Assembly: GCF_030445035.2 (NCBI RefSeq)
Contig: NC_080694.1
Location: 68,587,147 to 68,651,146, forward strand
Direction of reading: 5' to 3'
Length of the DNA stretch: 64,000 bases
From: Dasypus novemcinctus
Taxonomy: Eukaryota > Chordata > Mammalia > Cingulata > Dasypodidae
This document shows positions 1 to 11,897 of this stretch, piece by piece (position 1 is the stretch's first letter; the number at the start of each line of letters is the position of its first letter). Below the pieces are notes generated by a model. It saw only the letters and a list, made by a program, of their open reading frames with translations, made no database searches and was not told the origin of the DNA. The translations under genes were made by a program, and so were the position numbers.

Positions 1-794
1 AGGGGCAGGCTCCCCCCAAGGAGACCCCCAAGGAAAAGAAGAAATTCTTTCAAGAAGACTTTCAAATTGAATGGCCTGTCCTTCAAGAGAAATCAGAATG
101 AGGGAAGGGTGATTGCTCTGCCTCCTCCCCACAGAGGAAGAGTGGGAGCTGGGGGAGATGGGTGTCTGCAGCCTCAAAGGCTCTGCCCAGGAGGGGATGG
201 CTGTTGCTGCCCCAGGGCAAGGGGCACAGGCTAGTTTTGCCTCCAAGGGAGGACACACAGAAGAGGCAGGGCCCCAGGCTGCAGAGCCCCCAAATGCCCC
301 CACCAGAGAGTGGCCCCATACCTGTAAGGGAGCAGAATGAGTAGCTGGATTGGGGGCAGGTGAGCGAGCTCTAAGCTGCAAAAACTGTGCTGTCCAGTTA
401 GGTTACTGAAGTGAAATGCTGCTGGCCTGGCCCTGCCTCCTTTTCTGCCTCCACCCAGAAAGCATCTGCTGGTTTTATCCCCTGATTCTTTTCCATGTAG
501 GTTTTGTTTATCCTGCTCCCCGAATTCCTGAGCCAGAAGCGGGGTGCCTGCACTCACAAACCCTAAGCATCCAGCCTTTCCCCTACTGTTGAATTTTTAG
601 TCTCTTCTGCTGTGCTTAGTGGGCCCTGTGCCAAAGAGGACACTGCCCCTGTCTACATTTCCATAAATGTCTTAATACTCAAGCTCAAACCTCCAGCTTG
701 TAAATCAACTGTGTTTTTTTGACTTGGTAAGCACATATTAGGCTTTGGGGGTGGAAGGGGAGGTCTGTAATGTGAAACAACTTCTTTTTTTTTT
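1..794. other. No gene recognised
   Basis: I see no splice-bounded coding exon, RNA gene or identifiable repeat here. The short open frames on both strands have no recognisable domain. A T-rich tract at about 783-799 directly precedes the ERV-L LTR fragment. Confidence 0.4.
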
Positions 795-3700
795 TTTTCA
801 ATGAAGGGCCCAGGAGAAGCTGGCTGAAGTAGAGATGGGAATTCTCTTCTGATTGCTGAAGTCATCCCTTCTCCTTTTAAGACCTTCAATTGATTGATGA
901 GACATCACTCATTGCCGAAGGCAATCTCCTCAGTTGATTGTCATTCATTAGCCAGAAATGCAACCAACTCACGATGATTAAAGTCCATGAAATGCCCCTC
1001 TTTACGATTATCCCAGTTCAATGGAATTGTTGTGTCTCTTGGTGAATGCACACCTCCTCTCAGAACTAAGTCTTGTAGACCAGCAGAGCCTAAGTTGGCA
1101 GGGACAGAAAGCAAATTTTTCCTAGCGGATCACTAGGGATAATAATGGGTGGTGCCCTCCCATTTCCAACCCTTGATTCCTGGCCCCACAAATCCTGGCT
1201 ATGGGAGAAACAGCACCAGAGAGCGGATGCTGATTTAGAGCATACACAGCCTCCTGCAGAACATTGCTTCAGCCCAGCAAGGTATTGCCATCTAGTTGGC
1301 ACCATAATTGAGTTTTCAAAAGGTCATTGCTTCAGAATGATGGGAAAGAGGATATGACCAGTGAATCCCATGAGGACATGCCCATTCCCACATGCCATTT
1401 GCTGTGAAATGGATTCCTTAACCAGAAGCATTGCTGTGTGAAATTCCATGGTGATGGATAAGACATTTGCTAAGCCCATTGTTGGTAGTTTTGGAAAAAA
1501 CCATCACATGCAGGGAAAGCAAACCCATATCCAGAGTATGTGTCTATTCCAGTTACAACAAATCACTGTCCCTTCCATAATGGAAGAGGTCCTATGTAAT
1601 CCACATACCACCAGGTAGTAGGCTGGTCACCTCAGGAAAGGGAGCCATATGGGGCTCTGATTGTGGGTCCCTGCTGCTGGCAGATTGGGCAATCAGCAGT
1701 GTCTGCAGCCATGTCAGCCTTGGTGAGGGGAAGTCCATGTTGCTGAGCCCATGCATAAGCCCCATCCCTCCTTCCATGGCCAATTTGTTCATGAGCCCTT
1801 TGTGCAATGACAAGAGTGGCTGAGGAAGAGACTGAATGCTTTCACAGAAGAGGTCATCTCATCCACTCGATTATTAAAATCTTCCTTTAGGGAGTGTGCA
1901 TAGCTCAGTAGTTGAGCACTGGCTTTGCATTAATTGGGTCTCAGGTTCAATCCTAGCACCTCCTAAAAAAAACTTCCTATGGTGACCATTCACGTGGGAC
2001 ACAAAGATTTTCTTGTTTTTGTCTACTCAGAAAGGTTTATCCACATATGTCTTCCCCAGAACTCTGTAAAATTTTCCCAACCATGTTCCTTCCATGTCCC
2101 TGACCATCCAGGCAAACCATTGACAATAGCCCATGAATCAGTACACAAAGTCTCTTCTGGCCATTTCTCTTTCTAAGCAAAATGAACAGACAGGTGGACT
2201 GCTAGAAATTCTGCCTACAGGGAGGATTTCCCCTCACCACTATCCTTCAGGCACATCCCAGAAAGTGACTGCAAGGCTGCAGGTGTCCACATATTGTGCA
2301 GAACCAGCAGTAACCAGGCATGAGTTTTCATTCCTCTGTCAAATGATTGTAAGGAACCCTGCAATAGTCCATAGCTGTGGGGTGGAAAAGAGAGAAAAAT
2401 GTGGCAGGAGTGGTGGTCATGAACATTTGGGCCAATTCCTCATGTAACTTACTTGCACCTTCAGGACCTGCTCAAGCCCTATCTTGTATATACCACTTCC
2501 AATTTATGATGCAGTGCTGCTGCTCATGCCCAACTTTGTAGTTTGGTGGGTCAGTCAATACCCAACTCATGATAGGAAACTCAGGTCTCATGATAACTTG
2601 ATGGCACATGGTTAAGCATTCAGGCTCTATTAAGGTGCAGTACAGGCCAAAAGCTGTTTCTCAAAAAGGGAGTAGTTATCTGCAGAGGATGGCAGGGCTT
2701 TGTTCCATAAGGGTCTATGTTGTAATTCTACTATAGGGTCCTGCCAAAGGCTCCAGATGGCATCCCTGATTGCCGCTGACATTTCCAGCACTTTTAGACA
2801 TGCTAGATGATAGGGCCCAAGTGGCAATGCAGCTTTCACAGCAGCCTGGACCTGTCACAGAACTGCCTCCTATTCCACCCACCACTCAAAAATAGCTGTT
2901 TTTCTTGTTACTCAGTAAATGGGCCAGAGTAGCACACCAGATGAGAAATGTGTCATCTCCATAATCCAAAGAGACACTTTTTAGGTCATAAAAGGGGCCA
3001 GATGCAACAGCTTATCATTCAATTTAAAAAGGATATCTCAACATGCCCCACACCACTGGACAGCTAGAAATTTCACTGAGGTGGAAGGACCCTATATTTT
3101 TGTTGGATTTATCGTACATCCTCTGAAACACAAGTGCATTACCAAGAAGTCTAGAAGAGTTGCTACTTCTTGCTCACTAGGTCCAATCAACACAATACCA
3201 TCAATATAATAAAACAGTATGATGTCTTGTGGGAAGGAGAGATAATCAAGTTTCTTGCAGACTGGTTTTTGCACAACACTGGAGAGTTGATATACCCCTG
3301 AAGCAAGATAGTGAAGGTATATTGGCAGCCTTGCCAGCTGAAAGCAAATTGTTTCTGGTGTTCCTTACTAAAGGCAATTGAGAAAAAAGCATTTTCTAGA
3401 TCAATAGCTGCATACCAGGTAATAGGTGATGTGTTAATTTGCTCAAGCACTGATACCACATCTGGAACAGCAGTATAATTGGAGTTAAACCTAGTTAAAT
3501 TTACTGTCATCCTCAAGATCCACTGTCATCCTCCAAGATCCATCTGTTTTCTGCATGGGCCATATAGGAGAGCTGAGTGGGGATGTGGTGGAAATCACCA
3601 CCCCTGCAACCTTCAAATCCTCAATGGTGGCCTGATCTTTGCAATCCCTCCAGGAATCCAGTATTCCTTTTGGTTTACTATTTTTCTAGATAAGGCCCAA

Positions 3701-4665
3701 TCTAGTGGCTTCCACTTGGCCTTTCCTGCTATAATTGTCCTCACTCCACAAGTCAGGGATTTAATGTGGGGATTCTGCCAGTTACTGAGTATGTTTATTC
3801 CAATTATGCACTCTGGAACTAGGGAAATAATGGCAGAATTGGTCCAGGGACCCACTGGACCAAACTGTGAAATGGACCTGGATTAAAACTCCATCAATCA
3901 CCTGACCTCCATATATCCCTAAACTGACTGGTGGACCACAGGGGCATTTGAGTATCCTGGAATTACTGTCACTTTTGAGACAATGTATAATAATCCCCAA
4001 ATTTTCTGATCATTTTCCCCCCAATGAATGGTTACCCTGGTAAAAGACCACAAGCCTTTTTGGGGAAAGGTGTAAGGGAAATTAACAATAAAAATTATTG
4101 ACAATGTCTCAGGATTCTTCCCCAAGGGGACTCAGCCTTCCCCTCATACAAGAGGCTCTGGTTCTGTAAACTGTCTTGGAAAAATCCCAGAATCAATTTA
4201 GAAATTCGAGTTTTAATCCCAAGCTGTATTCATTGGTGTTCTCTAGGGAAACAGAACTGACAGGAGATATCTGTAAGTAGTGTAAGTTTTTATAAAATTG
4301 TCTCATGCAACTATGGAGATGCACTAGTCCAAATTCTGTAGTGCAGGCTTCAAGCCAGAGAGTCCAGTGAAGGTCATTGATGAGTTGCCCAAGAGACGCT
4401 GGCTGCCTGAGGAAGAGAAGGGAATTCACTACTGAAATACTGAAAATATTTCTCCTTTTAAGGCCTTCAACTGATTAAATGAGACATCACACATTGCTGA
4501 AGAAATCTCCTTAGTTGATTGTAGAAGTAATCCGTCATAGATGTAGGCAATTCATTCAAGATTAAAGTCCATGAAATGCCCTTTATAACAATTATCCCGG
4601 TGCTTGCTTGACTATACAATAGGGCACCATTCCTGGCCAAGTTGACACATTAGTCTAACCATTAA
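795..4665 (-). mobile_element. ERV-L (class III) endogenous retrovirus fossil
   Basis: Both ends carry a sequence resembling mammalian MLT2-type ERV-L LTRs: a partial copy at about 795-1016 and a fuller one at about 4215-4665. The interior reads on the minus strand as ERV-L pol and protease. Reverse transcriptase-like sequence lies near 3.1-3.5 kb, RNase H near 2.6-2.9 kb, integrase near 1.1-1.9 kb and protease near 3.6-4.1 kb. The similarity rests on recalled ERV-L protein sequence. The element is clearly broken many times over and old, in keeping with a family that predates the placental radiation. A tRNA-derived SINE lies inside it at 1890-1971. The same right-hand flank recurs beside a second ERV-L remnant at 35.4-37.9 kb. 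Confidence 0.85.
1890..1971 (+). mobile_element. Short tRNA-Ala-derived SINE
   Basis: A tRNA-like head with an A box (TAGCTCAGTAGTTGAGC) and a B box (GGTTCAATCC) ends in CACCTCC and a run of A. The head resembles tRNA-Ala-TGC (TTTGCAT in the anticodon loop region). The hexamer cttcct occurs just before the element (1881) and just after the A tail (1973), a probable target-site duplication. It sits inside the ERV-L fossil, so it is younger than that element. Confidence 0.7.
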
Positions 4666-4669
4666 TGCA

Positions 4670-6735
4670 GCAATTCAGTCATATCTTCATGCTCCACTTC
4701 TAATTCTAGTTCTTCTACTATTTCCACCACATCTGTATTTACGTCCTCTACTGAAGTCATGAGCTCTTCAAAGCCATTCAGGAGGCTTGGAATCAACTTC
4801 TTCCAAATTCCAATTCATGTTGATATTTTGAAGTCCTCCCATGAATCACAAATGTTCGTATTGACATCTAAAATGGTGTATCCTTTCCAGAAGGTTTTCA
4901 CTTGACTTACCCAGATCCATCAGAGGAATCACTATCTACGGCAGTTATACATTACAGCATGTGTTTCTTAGCAACAAGACTTGAAATTCGAAATTACTCC
5001 CTGCAGAATGGATGTTATATTAGTTTGAAAACAACATTAATCCCCACCAGAGCTTTTGGGTGACCAGATGCATTATCATGACCAGTAATATTTTGAAAAG
5101 AATCTTTTTTTTTCTAAGCAGTAGGTCTAAACAATGGGTTTCAAATATTCAGTATATCATGTTGTAAATATGTGTGCTGTCATCCAGACTATATTGATCT
5201 GTTTATAGTGCACAGGAAGGGCAGATTTAACATAATTCTTCAGGGCCTTAGGATTTTCAGAATGGTAAATGAGCACTGGCTTCAACTCAAAGTCACTAGT
5301 GGCTGTGGACTTGGCCCAGTGGTTAGGGTGCCCATCTACTACAAGCGAGATCCCTGGTTCAAACCCCTGGGCCTCCTGACCCGAGTGGAGCTGGCCCATG
5401 AACAGTGCTGATGCGTGCAAGGAGTGCCCTGCCACACAGGGGTGTCCCCGCATAGGGGAGCCCCACTCGCAAGGAGTGCACCCTGTAAGGAGAGCCACCC
5501 AGTGCAAAACAAAGTGCAACCTGCCCAGGAATGGTGCAGCACACACGGAGAGCTGACACAAGAATGACACAACAAAAAGAAACACAGATTGCCGTGCCGT
5601 TGACAACAGAAGCAAAGGAGACACAGCAAATAGACACAGAGAACAAAATGGGGGGGGGGGGAGGAGGGGAGAGAAATAAATAAATAAATCTTAAAAAAAA
5701 AAGTCACTAGCTGCCTCAGCCCCTAATTAAAGAGTCAGTTTGCCCTTTGAAGCCAATTTTTTACTTCTCTCTAGCTAGGAAAGTCCTAGAGGGCATCTTC
5801 TTCCAATATAGGCTGTTTAGTGTAGCTAGATCTTCTGGATAACTTGCTACAGCTTCTACAGCAGCACTTGCAGCTTCACCTTGCACTTTTATGTTATGGA
5901 GATGACTTCTTTCCCTATGAAAAGAACCAACCTCTGCTGGTTTCCAACTTTCTTTCCTCAGCTTCTTCACCTTGTTCAACCTTCACAGAATTGAAGAGAG
6001 TTAGGGCCTTGCTCTTGCTGAGGCTTTGGCTTAAGGAAATGTTGTGAATGGTTTGAGCTTCTATCCAGACCACTATCCATATCAGCAAAAATAAGTTTCT
6101 CTTTCTTATCATTTGTGTGTTTCACTGTATTTGAACATTTAATTTCCTTCAAGAACTTTTCCTTTGTATTCACAGCTTGGCTAACTGAGGCACGAGAGGC
6201 CTGATTTCAAGCTATCTCTGCTTTTCCCATGCCTTCCTCACTATGCTTGATCATGTTTAGCTTTTGACTTGAAGTGACACGTGCATGACTCTTCCTTGCA
6301 CTTGATCACTTAGAGGACATTGCAGTGCTATCAATTGTCCTAATTTCAATACTGCTGTGTCTCAGAGAGTAGGGAGGTCAGAGAAGAGGGAGAGATGTGA
6401 ACAGCCAGTCCGTGGGGCAGTCAGAACATACACAACCTGTATTGATTAACTTTGCCATCTTAAATGAACGTGAGGCATGGCACCCCAAAACAATTACGGT
6501 AGTAAAATCAAAGATTGCTGGTCACAGATCACCATAACAGATATAATTATAATGAAAATGACTGAAATATTGTGAGAATTACCAAAATGTGACAGAGAGG
6601 TACGAAGTGGGCTCATGGAAAAATGGTGATGGCAGATTGCTTGACGCAGGGTTGTCACAAACCCCAAAGAGGTATGAAACACAGTACATGAGAAGCACAA
6701 TATAACAAAGCACAAAAAGCAAGCTATGACTGTAC
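4670..6735 (-). mobile_element. Tigger1-like DNA transposon (pogo superfamily), decayed
   Basis: Minus-strand sequence matches the Tigger1 transposase in several frames. The piece at 5976-6173 resembles the N-terminal DNA-binding part (KEKFLKEIK). The stretch near 5761-5979 contains the family's [10 protein letters not shown] and PSRTF motifs. The stretch at 5157-5290 contains KPVLIYHSENPKALKNY. The end at about 6735 retains Tigger-like terminal sequence (agaagcacaatataacaaag). The transposase frame is broken by several frameshifts and is interrupted by a DAS-SINE at 5300-5700. The 3' terminal part is absent where the ERV-L LTR begins, consistent with the ERV-L having landed in the transposon. 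Tigger1 moved by cut and paste in early placental mammals and this copy is inactive. Confidence 0.88.
5300..5700 (+). mobile_element. DAS-type SINE, near full length
   Basis: A full-length xenarthran tRNA-derived SINE: a tRNA-like head (gacttggcccagtggtta, then ggttcaaacccc), a GC-rich body, a run of G and an A-rich tail (aaataaataaatc). The 10-bp target-site duplication aagtcactag lies at 5290-5299 and 5701-5710, splitting the Tigger1 sequence exactly. The long minus-strand open frame across this spot is a chance fusion of SINE and transposon. Confidence 0.93.
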
Positions 6736-6999
6736 ATCTGTTGTGGCTCTTTCATACAGCATGCCTTACTGAAGGAGTCCCAAATCCCTCACATCAATTC
6801 AATTAAGGAAATTTTAGGAGGGCCAAACGCCCCATGTGCTTCTCAGAAGAATCTCAGAAAGAGCTGTTAAGAGGCCTGATTTGGTGACGGGGTCCTCACC
6901 TGCCACCCTGACCTGCTTGTGCCCTTGATGGGGTTTTCGTGCTGGCCCAAGTCTAATGGCCAGGCCTCCATAGTATTGCTTGGGCCCAAGTCCTTCCTT
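6736..6999. other. Unassigned flank shared by both arms of the duplication
   Basis: No gene is seen. This stretch follows the Tigger1 end and recurs at about 38035-38275 with scattered differences, for example in tgccttactgaagg and ttgggcccaagtcc. It is part of the segmental duplication rather than an independent feature. Confidence 0.6.
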
Positions 7000-8465
7000 T
7001 TTTATTTTATTTTATTTGCTTATAATGTGGTAAAATATACACAGCAAAGGTGGTAAAATATACATAGCAAAGGATTATTTAGTAGTAGTATTTTTAAGTA
7101 GACAATTCTTTGATATAAAGTACATTGACTATACTATGTAACTCTCATCACTATTTCCAGACTGTTTCCATCATCCTAGACTAAAACCCATGCTCATTTA
7201 GCAATAACTCCCCAATCCTACCTCTGCCACCCCTGGGAACCACTATTCTACTTTCTGTCTCCATGAATTTGCTTACTCTAGTTATTTCATATAAGAGGAA
7301 TCACACAGTATTCGTCCTTTTGGATCTGACTTATTTCACTCAACATGATGTATTTGGGTTCATCCATGTCGTAGCACGTACCAGACTTCACATCTTATGG
7401 CTAAATAATATTCAGTTGTATGGCTTCACTATATTTTGTTTATCCATTCATCTGTTGTTGGATTTGTGGATTGCTTACACCTTTTGACTATTGTAAATAC
7501 TGCTGTGATGAACGTTAATGTACAAATATATGAGTCTCTGCTTTCAATTCTGGGAGTAGAATAGGCCAGTCACATGGTAATTCCTACGCATAATTTGCAG
7601 AGGAACTGCCCAAGTGTGGGCTTTCATAAATGCTCTTTATCACACACTCAGAGGAACTGAAAAAGTTCCCTTCTATTCCTTTATATTTTTTGAGTGTTTT
7701 TATCATTAAAGAATTCAGACTTTGTCAAATGCCATTTCAGGATAGTCATGTGATTTTTTGCTTTAATTCTATTAATGTGGTGTATTACATTGATTGATTT
7801 CCTTTGCTGAACCATCCTTGTGTTCCTGGAATAAATCCCACTTGGCCATGATGTATAATTCTTTAAGGTACTCTTGGATTTGGTTTGCCAGTATTTTGTA
7901 AAGGATCTTCTCATCTGTATTCATAAGAGATACTCGTCTGTAATTTTCATTCTTTTGCTGTCTTTCTCTGACTTTGATATCAGGGCAATGCTGGCCTGAT
8001 AGAAGGAGTTAGGAAATAATCCATCCTCTTCAATTTCTTAGAAGAGTCTGTGAAAAATTGATGTTAAATCAACTTTAAATGTTGCTAGAATTCAGCAGTG
8101 AAATCATCTGATCCTGGACTTTCTTCATTGGGAGGTTTTTGGTTACTGATTAGATCTCCTTACTTGTTATAGGTCTCTTGATATTCTCTATTTCTTCTTG
8201 CTCAGATTAGATCATTTGTATGCGTCTAGGAATTTGTCTGTTTCATGTAGTTCCCTCATATCCTTTTTCTTTCTTTAAGAGCAGTAGTAATATCCCCATT
8301 TTCATTCCTGATTTTAGTGATTTGTGTTCTGTCTTTCCTTTTCTTTCTCAGCCTGCCTAATAATTGTCGATTTTATTGATCATTTAAAAAAACAACTTTT
8401 GTTTTTGTTGATTTTCTCTATTATTTTTCTAGTCTCTCTTTCATTTGTCTCTGCCAATAACCCTG
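7000..8465 (-). mobile_element. L1 LINE fragment, 5'-truncated
   Basis: Antisense L1 ORF2 and 3' sequence. The region near 7700-8460 reads like the reverse complement of the L1 reverse transcriptase domain. 7170-7680 resembles the ORF2 tail and 3' end, with the typical 'mall-town' of antisense phrases such as tcactcaacatgatgta. The match to 38.3-39.7 kb is close until it stops abruptly at about 8465, which marks either the L1 truncation or the duplication breakpoint. No intact frame remains. Confidence 0.8.
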
Positions 8466-9279
8466 AAGGCTCTAGGACTCAGGAGTCCCTTCGTCAGACT
8501 CCCCTTGACCACCGCGTGCCCAAATAGCTCCAGCTATTTTCTTGTGGCTTCTAGAGCAAGTGTTCCCAAAGGACACAATGGACAGGATCCTCACTGGAGG
8601 TCCTGGGGAAAAACATAAACTAGAAGGAACACGTGGGCACAGCAGGGACAGCCTGCCCTGCGCAGCCTCCGCCCGCAATCCCTAGGCCTGGGCGGTGAGG
8701 AGGCGGAGCCAGCAGAGGGGCGCCTCCCGCTTCGGCCCGACTGGCCTCTCCACCCAGACTTTAAATTAAAGTATAGGCTATCGATGACCCTCCTGAGAAG
8801 CTTTAATGAACTCAGAATCGAGGCTGGGGCTTGCTTACCCTTATTCCAAGCCAGTGAGTTTCCCCCACGCGTGACGCTGAGGATGAGTCAGGGCAACCGC
8901 AGACTGGCAATAAGGAACCTGCCACAAACGGGGATCGAAGCGAAGTCTGTTAGCTTCTTCCAGGAATGCTGGCCCTGCCACATATCCTGAAGCTTGCCAG
9001 AATGCTTGGAATCATTTACTGTATAGCTATTACTGAAATGCAAATTTTATGTAATATAAGTAGATTTGGGGACAGACATAATTTTTACAATTAAATATTT
9101 TAATTATTTTTCTATTCTCATTTAGTTAGTATTTTCATTGTACAGAGCAGACGGAAAGATGTTGGGTGAAGTAGCTATTGAAAAAAAATACAAAGAAAAT
9201 ATGAAAGACAGGTTATTCATTCTGTCCAAAAGCAGCAGGAACAGAGCTTCTGAAAACCAGAGCTCTCACTTTCGGGTCT
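8466..9279. other. No gene recognised
   Basis: Single-copy-looking sequence with a moderately GC-rich patch at 8480-8760 and an AT-rich patch at 9000-9200. Open frames are below 70 codons and carry no recognisable motif. Confidence 0.4.
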
Positions 9280-10735
9280 AGGTGTGCCAGGGAAGTTTGG
9301 AGCCTTTTGAAGCTGGATCTGAGTGGTCAACACAGGGGGCCCTTCCTCCCAGCTGCCCGGGGAAAGCTGCGTGGACGCGGGGCAGCGGGGGCTGCGGACC
9401 TGCGCGCCGAGGGCTCAGAGACCAGCAGGCAGCGCCTGTGGGGCTGCCGAGCCAGGCCTGCTGCCCCTGTCCCGGGAGGACAGCCCCGAGCGCACCCGCT
9501 GGGAGGGACGCCCCTGCAGCCCTGCCTGCGCCTTCTGCTTTCTTTGCTCCGGTTCCTGCTCCGTCGAGGGGATCTCCTACGCCCTGGGGTCCCGGCCTCG
9601 GCCGCGGGACACGCGGTCCTGGTGGGCTAGAGCGCTGTAGAGTCGGAACACGAGCAGCGGTGAGAGGACTCCCTCCCGCGGGAAGCCCTTTGAACCAGCG
9701 AAATCAAATGCAAAATACACGTTCAAATGGTTTCACTTAAAATGTAAAAGGTCCTAGGGTGGGCCAAGCCCCCTGCCCCAGGGATGGAAGGCCTCATGCT
9801 CCAGTGCCTGAGCGACTTGCTGGCAGTGACCCAAACTTTGAGAGGCTTTTGGACGCAGGCTCCCAGGTCACTGCCACTCCGGGAGAGTCAGAGGGAGGGG
9901 GCAGCGGGTCGCGTTGGAGGCTTCGGGCCTCCAGCACCGCTCAGGGGCGGAGGTTACTGCCAGCCTGTGGGTCGCTCCCGCGGCCTTTAGCCCTGCGTGT
10001 CTCCCGCCAGGCAACGCACCGCGCATCATGTCCTGCGCCGCCCCCACGCCAGGGCATCCAGCCCTCGGGGCTGTGTGGGTGCCAGGCAGCGCCCCCGGCC
10101 TCGTCAGTGTCGCGCGGCGGCACTACCCTCCCTGGAGGGGAAAACAACATCCCTGCGCGCCTGAAGGACCCCCTGCCCGCGGTGTGCTCCGCGGGGAACA
10201 AGGAGCTGGAGCCCTGCGGCAGGTGTGGCAGCTGCGCTCGAAGGCACAAGTGCCCCTGTGTCACGCGGGCCAGGCGCTGCGCCGTGTGCACACGGGTCTC
10301 GTCTCGGGGTCCACAGGCAGCCCTAGGTCGGTGACAGGAGGGCAGATGCTTCCCCTGGGGCGGAGGGGGGACCTGCAGGAGGTGGCAGCAGCGGCTTCAG
10401 CAGCGCAGCTTCAGGCCTTTGGAGCCTGGAGCGCCTCCAGCTGCGGGACACCAGGAAGTGCTTCTTGGTGTCGCGCACTCTTCCCCTCCACACCCCTGGA
10501 CAAGTTGGGATGCGACAACTTCGGATGGAATGAAACCGGGAGAAGCTTAGCCTTCTTTCCAAGTTATTTACCAACAGACATACAACATGCAATCAGTCAG
10601 CGCTGGAATCCCACCATGAGCCCGTCAGGCTCAGCACAAACCACTGGACCCTCCATCCAAATAGTGCCTGGTGATCAGGATGCCCTAGACCCTCCCGGCC
10701 CAGCAGGGAGGCACAGGTGCTGTTGCTAACGCTCC
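9280..10735. other. GC-rich, CpG-containing block with no recognised gene
   Basis: The stretch is rich in GC and CpG compared with the AT-rich repeats on both sides. Several plus-strand frames of 100-270 codons stay open, as expected for GC-rich DNA. One frame near 10160-10260 is cysteine-rich (ELEPCGRCGSCARRHKCPC), but I do not recognise a zinc-binding family from it. There is no convincing start, splice pattern or poly(A) tail. It could be a CpG island or first exon of an unseen gene, or a decayed retrocopy. I cannot tell which. Confidence 0.35.
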
Positions 10736-10974
10736 TGGTAAGCATGGGTCAATACCTCAGGGGAGGCGGGACAGGACCACCTTAGGAATGTGGGCCTGTA
10801 TTTCTCCTTTTTATGATGACTCTGCCTGATTGATTCATAAAAAAATAAATTTATTACATAACACATTATTTTTTAACAATACTCAACTTTAAAAAATTCA
10901 GAATACTTGTGTCATTCATGTAAAATAGTTTGATAGACTGCATTGTATGTTACAGGTTTTTTTTCCCTCAAAAA
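10736..10974. other. AT-rich spacer, no gene
   Basis: AT-rich sequence between the GC-rich block and the 3' end of the CDK8 retrocopy. A T run at about 10957-10964 may be the reverse view of the retrocopy's poly(A) tail. Confidence 0.4.
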
Positions 10975-11717
10975 TTCTAAGGCTTCCCTATACCTCCTTT
11001 GTTGAACTCAGGGCACCCCAAACAATGTGAGAAAGGAATTTTAAAAAGAAAACTAACTGAACAAAATTTTAATAGCACTACCCCAACCAACTTTTGAATC
11101 AGGACCAAATATCTGAATTGGATGTTGCACCTTTTTAAGGAGGTTTTTCATGCCTCTTTCATCTCAAGCATGCTCACAAATCAGCAGCACCAACCTGAAA
11201 AATGAACCAGTCCATGACAATCATTTTCATTTCTTTGCTGAATCAAACAGGCTTATACCAATGACAACATACTTAATTGCTACCAAATAGCAGCTTTAAT
11301 GCCAGTCAAGTCATAGACTGAAAATAAAAACTAACCACAAAATTGGAAATTAATCTTTGGGAGTTTTGAGACATTTTTGGAGAAACTATGTGGTTTTTCG
11401 TGGTTTTTTGTACTTTCAAAATAATCCAACCAATTGTCTAGTTCAAAAAAACACTGATAAAAATGGAAAATGAATCAACCCACTGATAAGACAGTAAAAA
11501 GAAAGGTGTAACAAAACAATCTCATGCTGAGACTTGGTATTTTGCTGAGTTAACGTATACTGGAATGGTCAAGTACCCATTAAGCATTTTTGTGTGTGAA
11601 CGATTGGTCAGATAATGGTGTTACACTGAAAGAACTCACCATAGACATCAACTGCTTGGCTCAGCACATTCCACAGCTTCAACTGCTACAGACTCACTGG
11701 GAAAAAATGCATTGGTC

Positions 11718-11897
11718 ACGGAAGCTCATGTGACTCAAGAGGTTGGGTGCCTCCCTCCAGCATATGAGGTGCCAGCTTATTCTGGTGCCTCCGAAAAAGA
11801 AGATGAGCACAGAGAGCACACAACGAACTGACACAGAGAGCAGACAATGAGCCCAAACGAGGAGAGGAGAAAAAAATAAACGAAGTAAGTCTTTTAA
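11718..11897 (+). mobile_element. Short DAS-type SINE in the CDK8 pseudogene
   Basis: A shortened head (gactcaagaggttgggtgcc) is followed by the SINE tail (cacagagagcagacaatgag) and an A-rich end. The flanks tgcattggtca (about 11707) and tgcattagtca (about 11900) form an 11-bp target-site duplication with one mismatch. The insertion lies in the 3' UTR part of the CDK8 copy. Confidence 0.75.

Noticed and set aside
5300-5370. SINE heads as tRNA genes
   Set aside because: They carry A and B boxes but do not fold into a proper cloverleaf and are followed by SINE bodies and tails.
5157-5624. Minus-strand frame of 155 codons
   Set aside because: A chance fusion of reversed SINE sequence with a Tigger1 transposase piece.
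9914-10729. Plus-strand frame of 271 codons
   Set aside because: Open because of high GC; low similarity to any family I know and no start context or exon borders. Kept only as part of an unassigned block.
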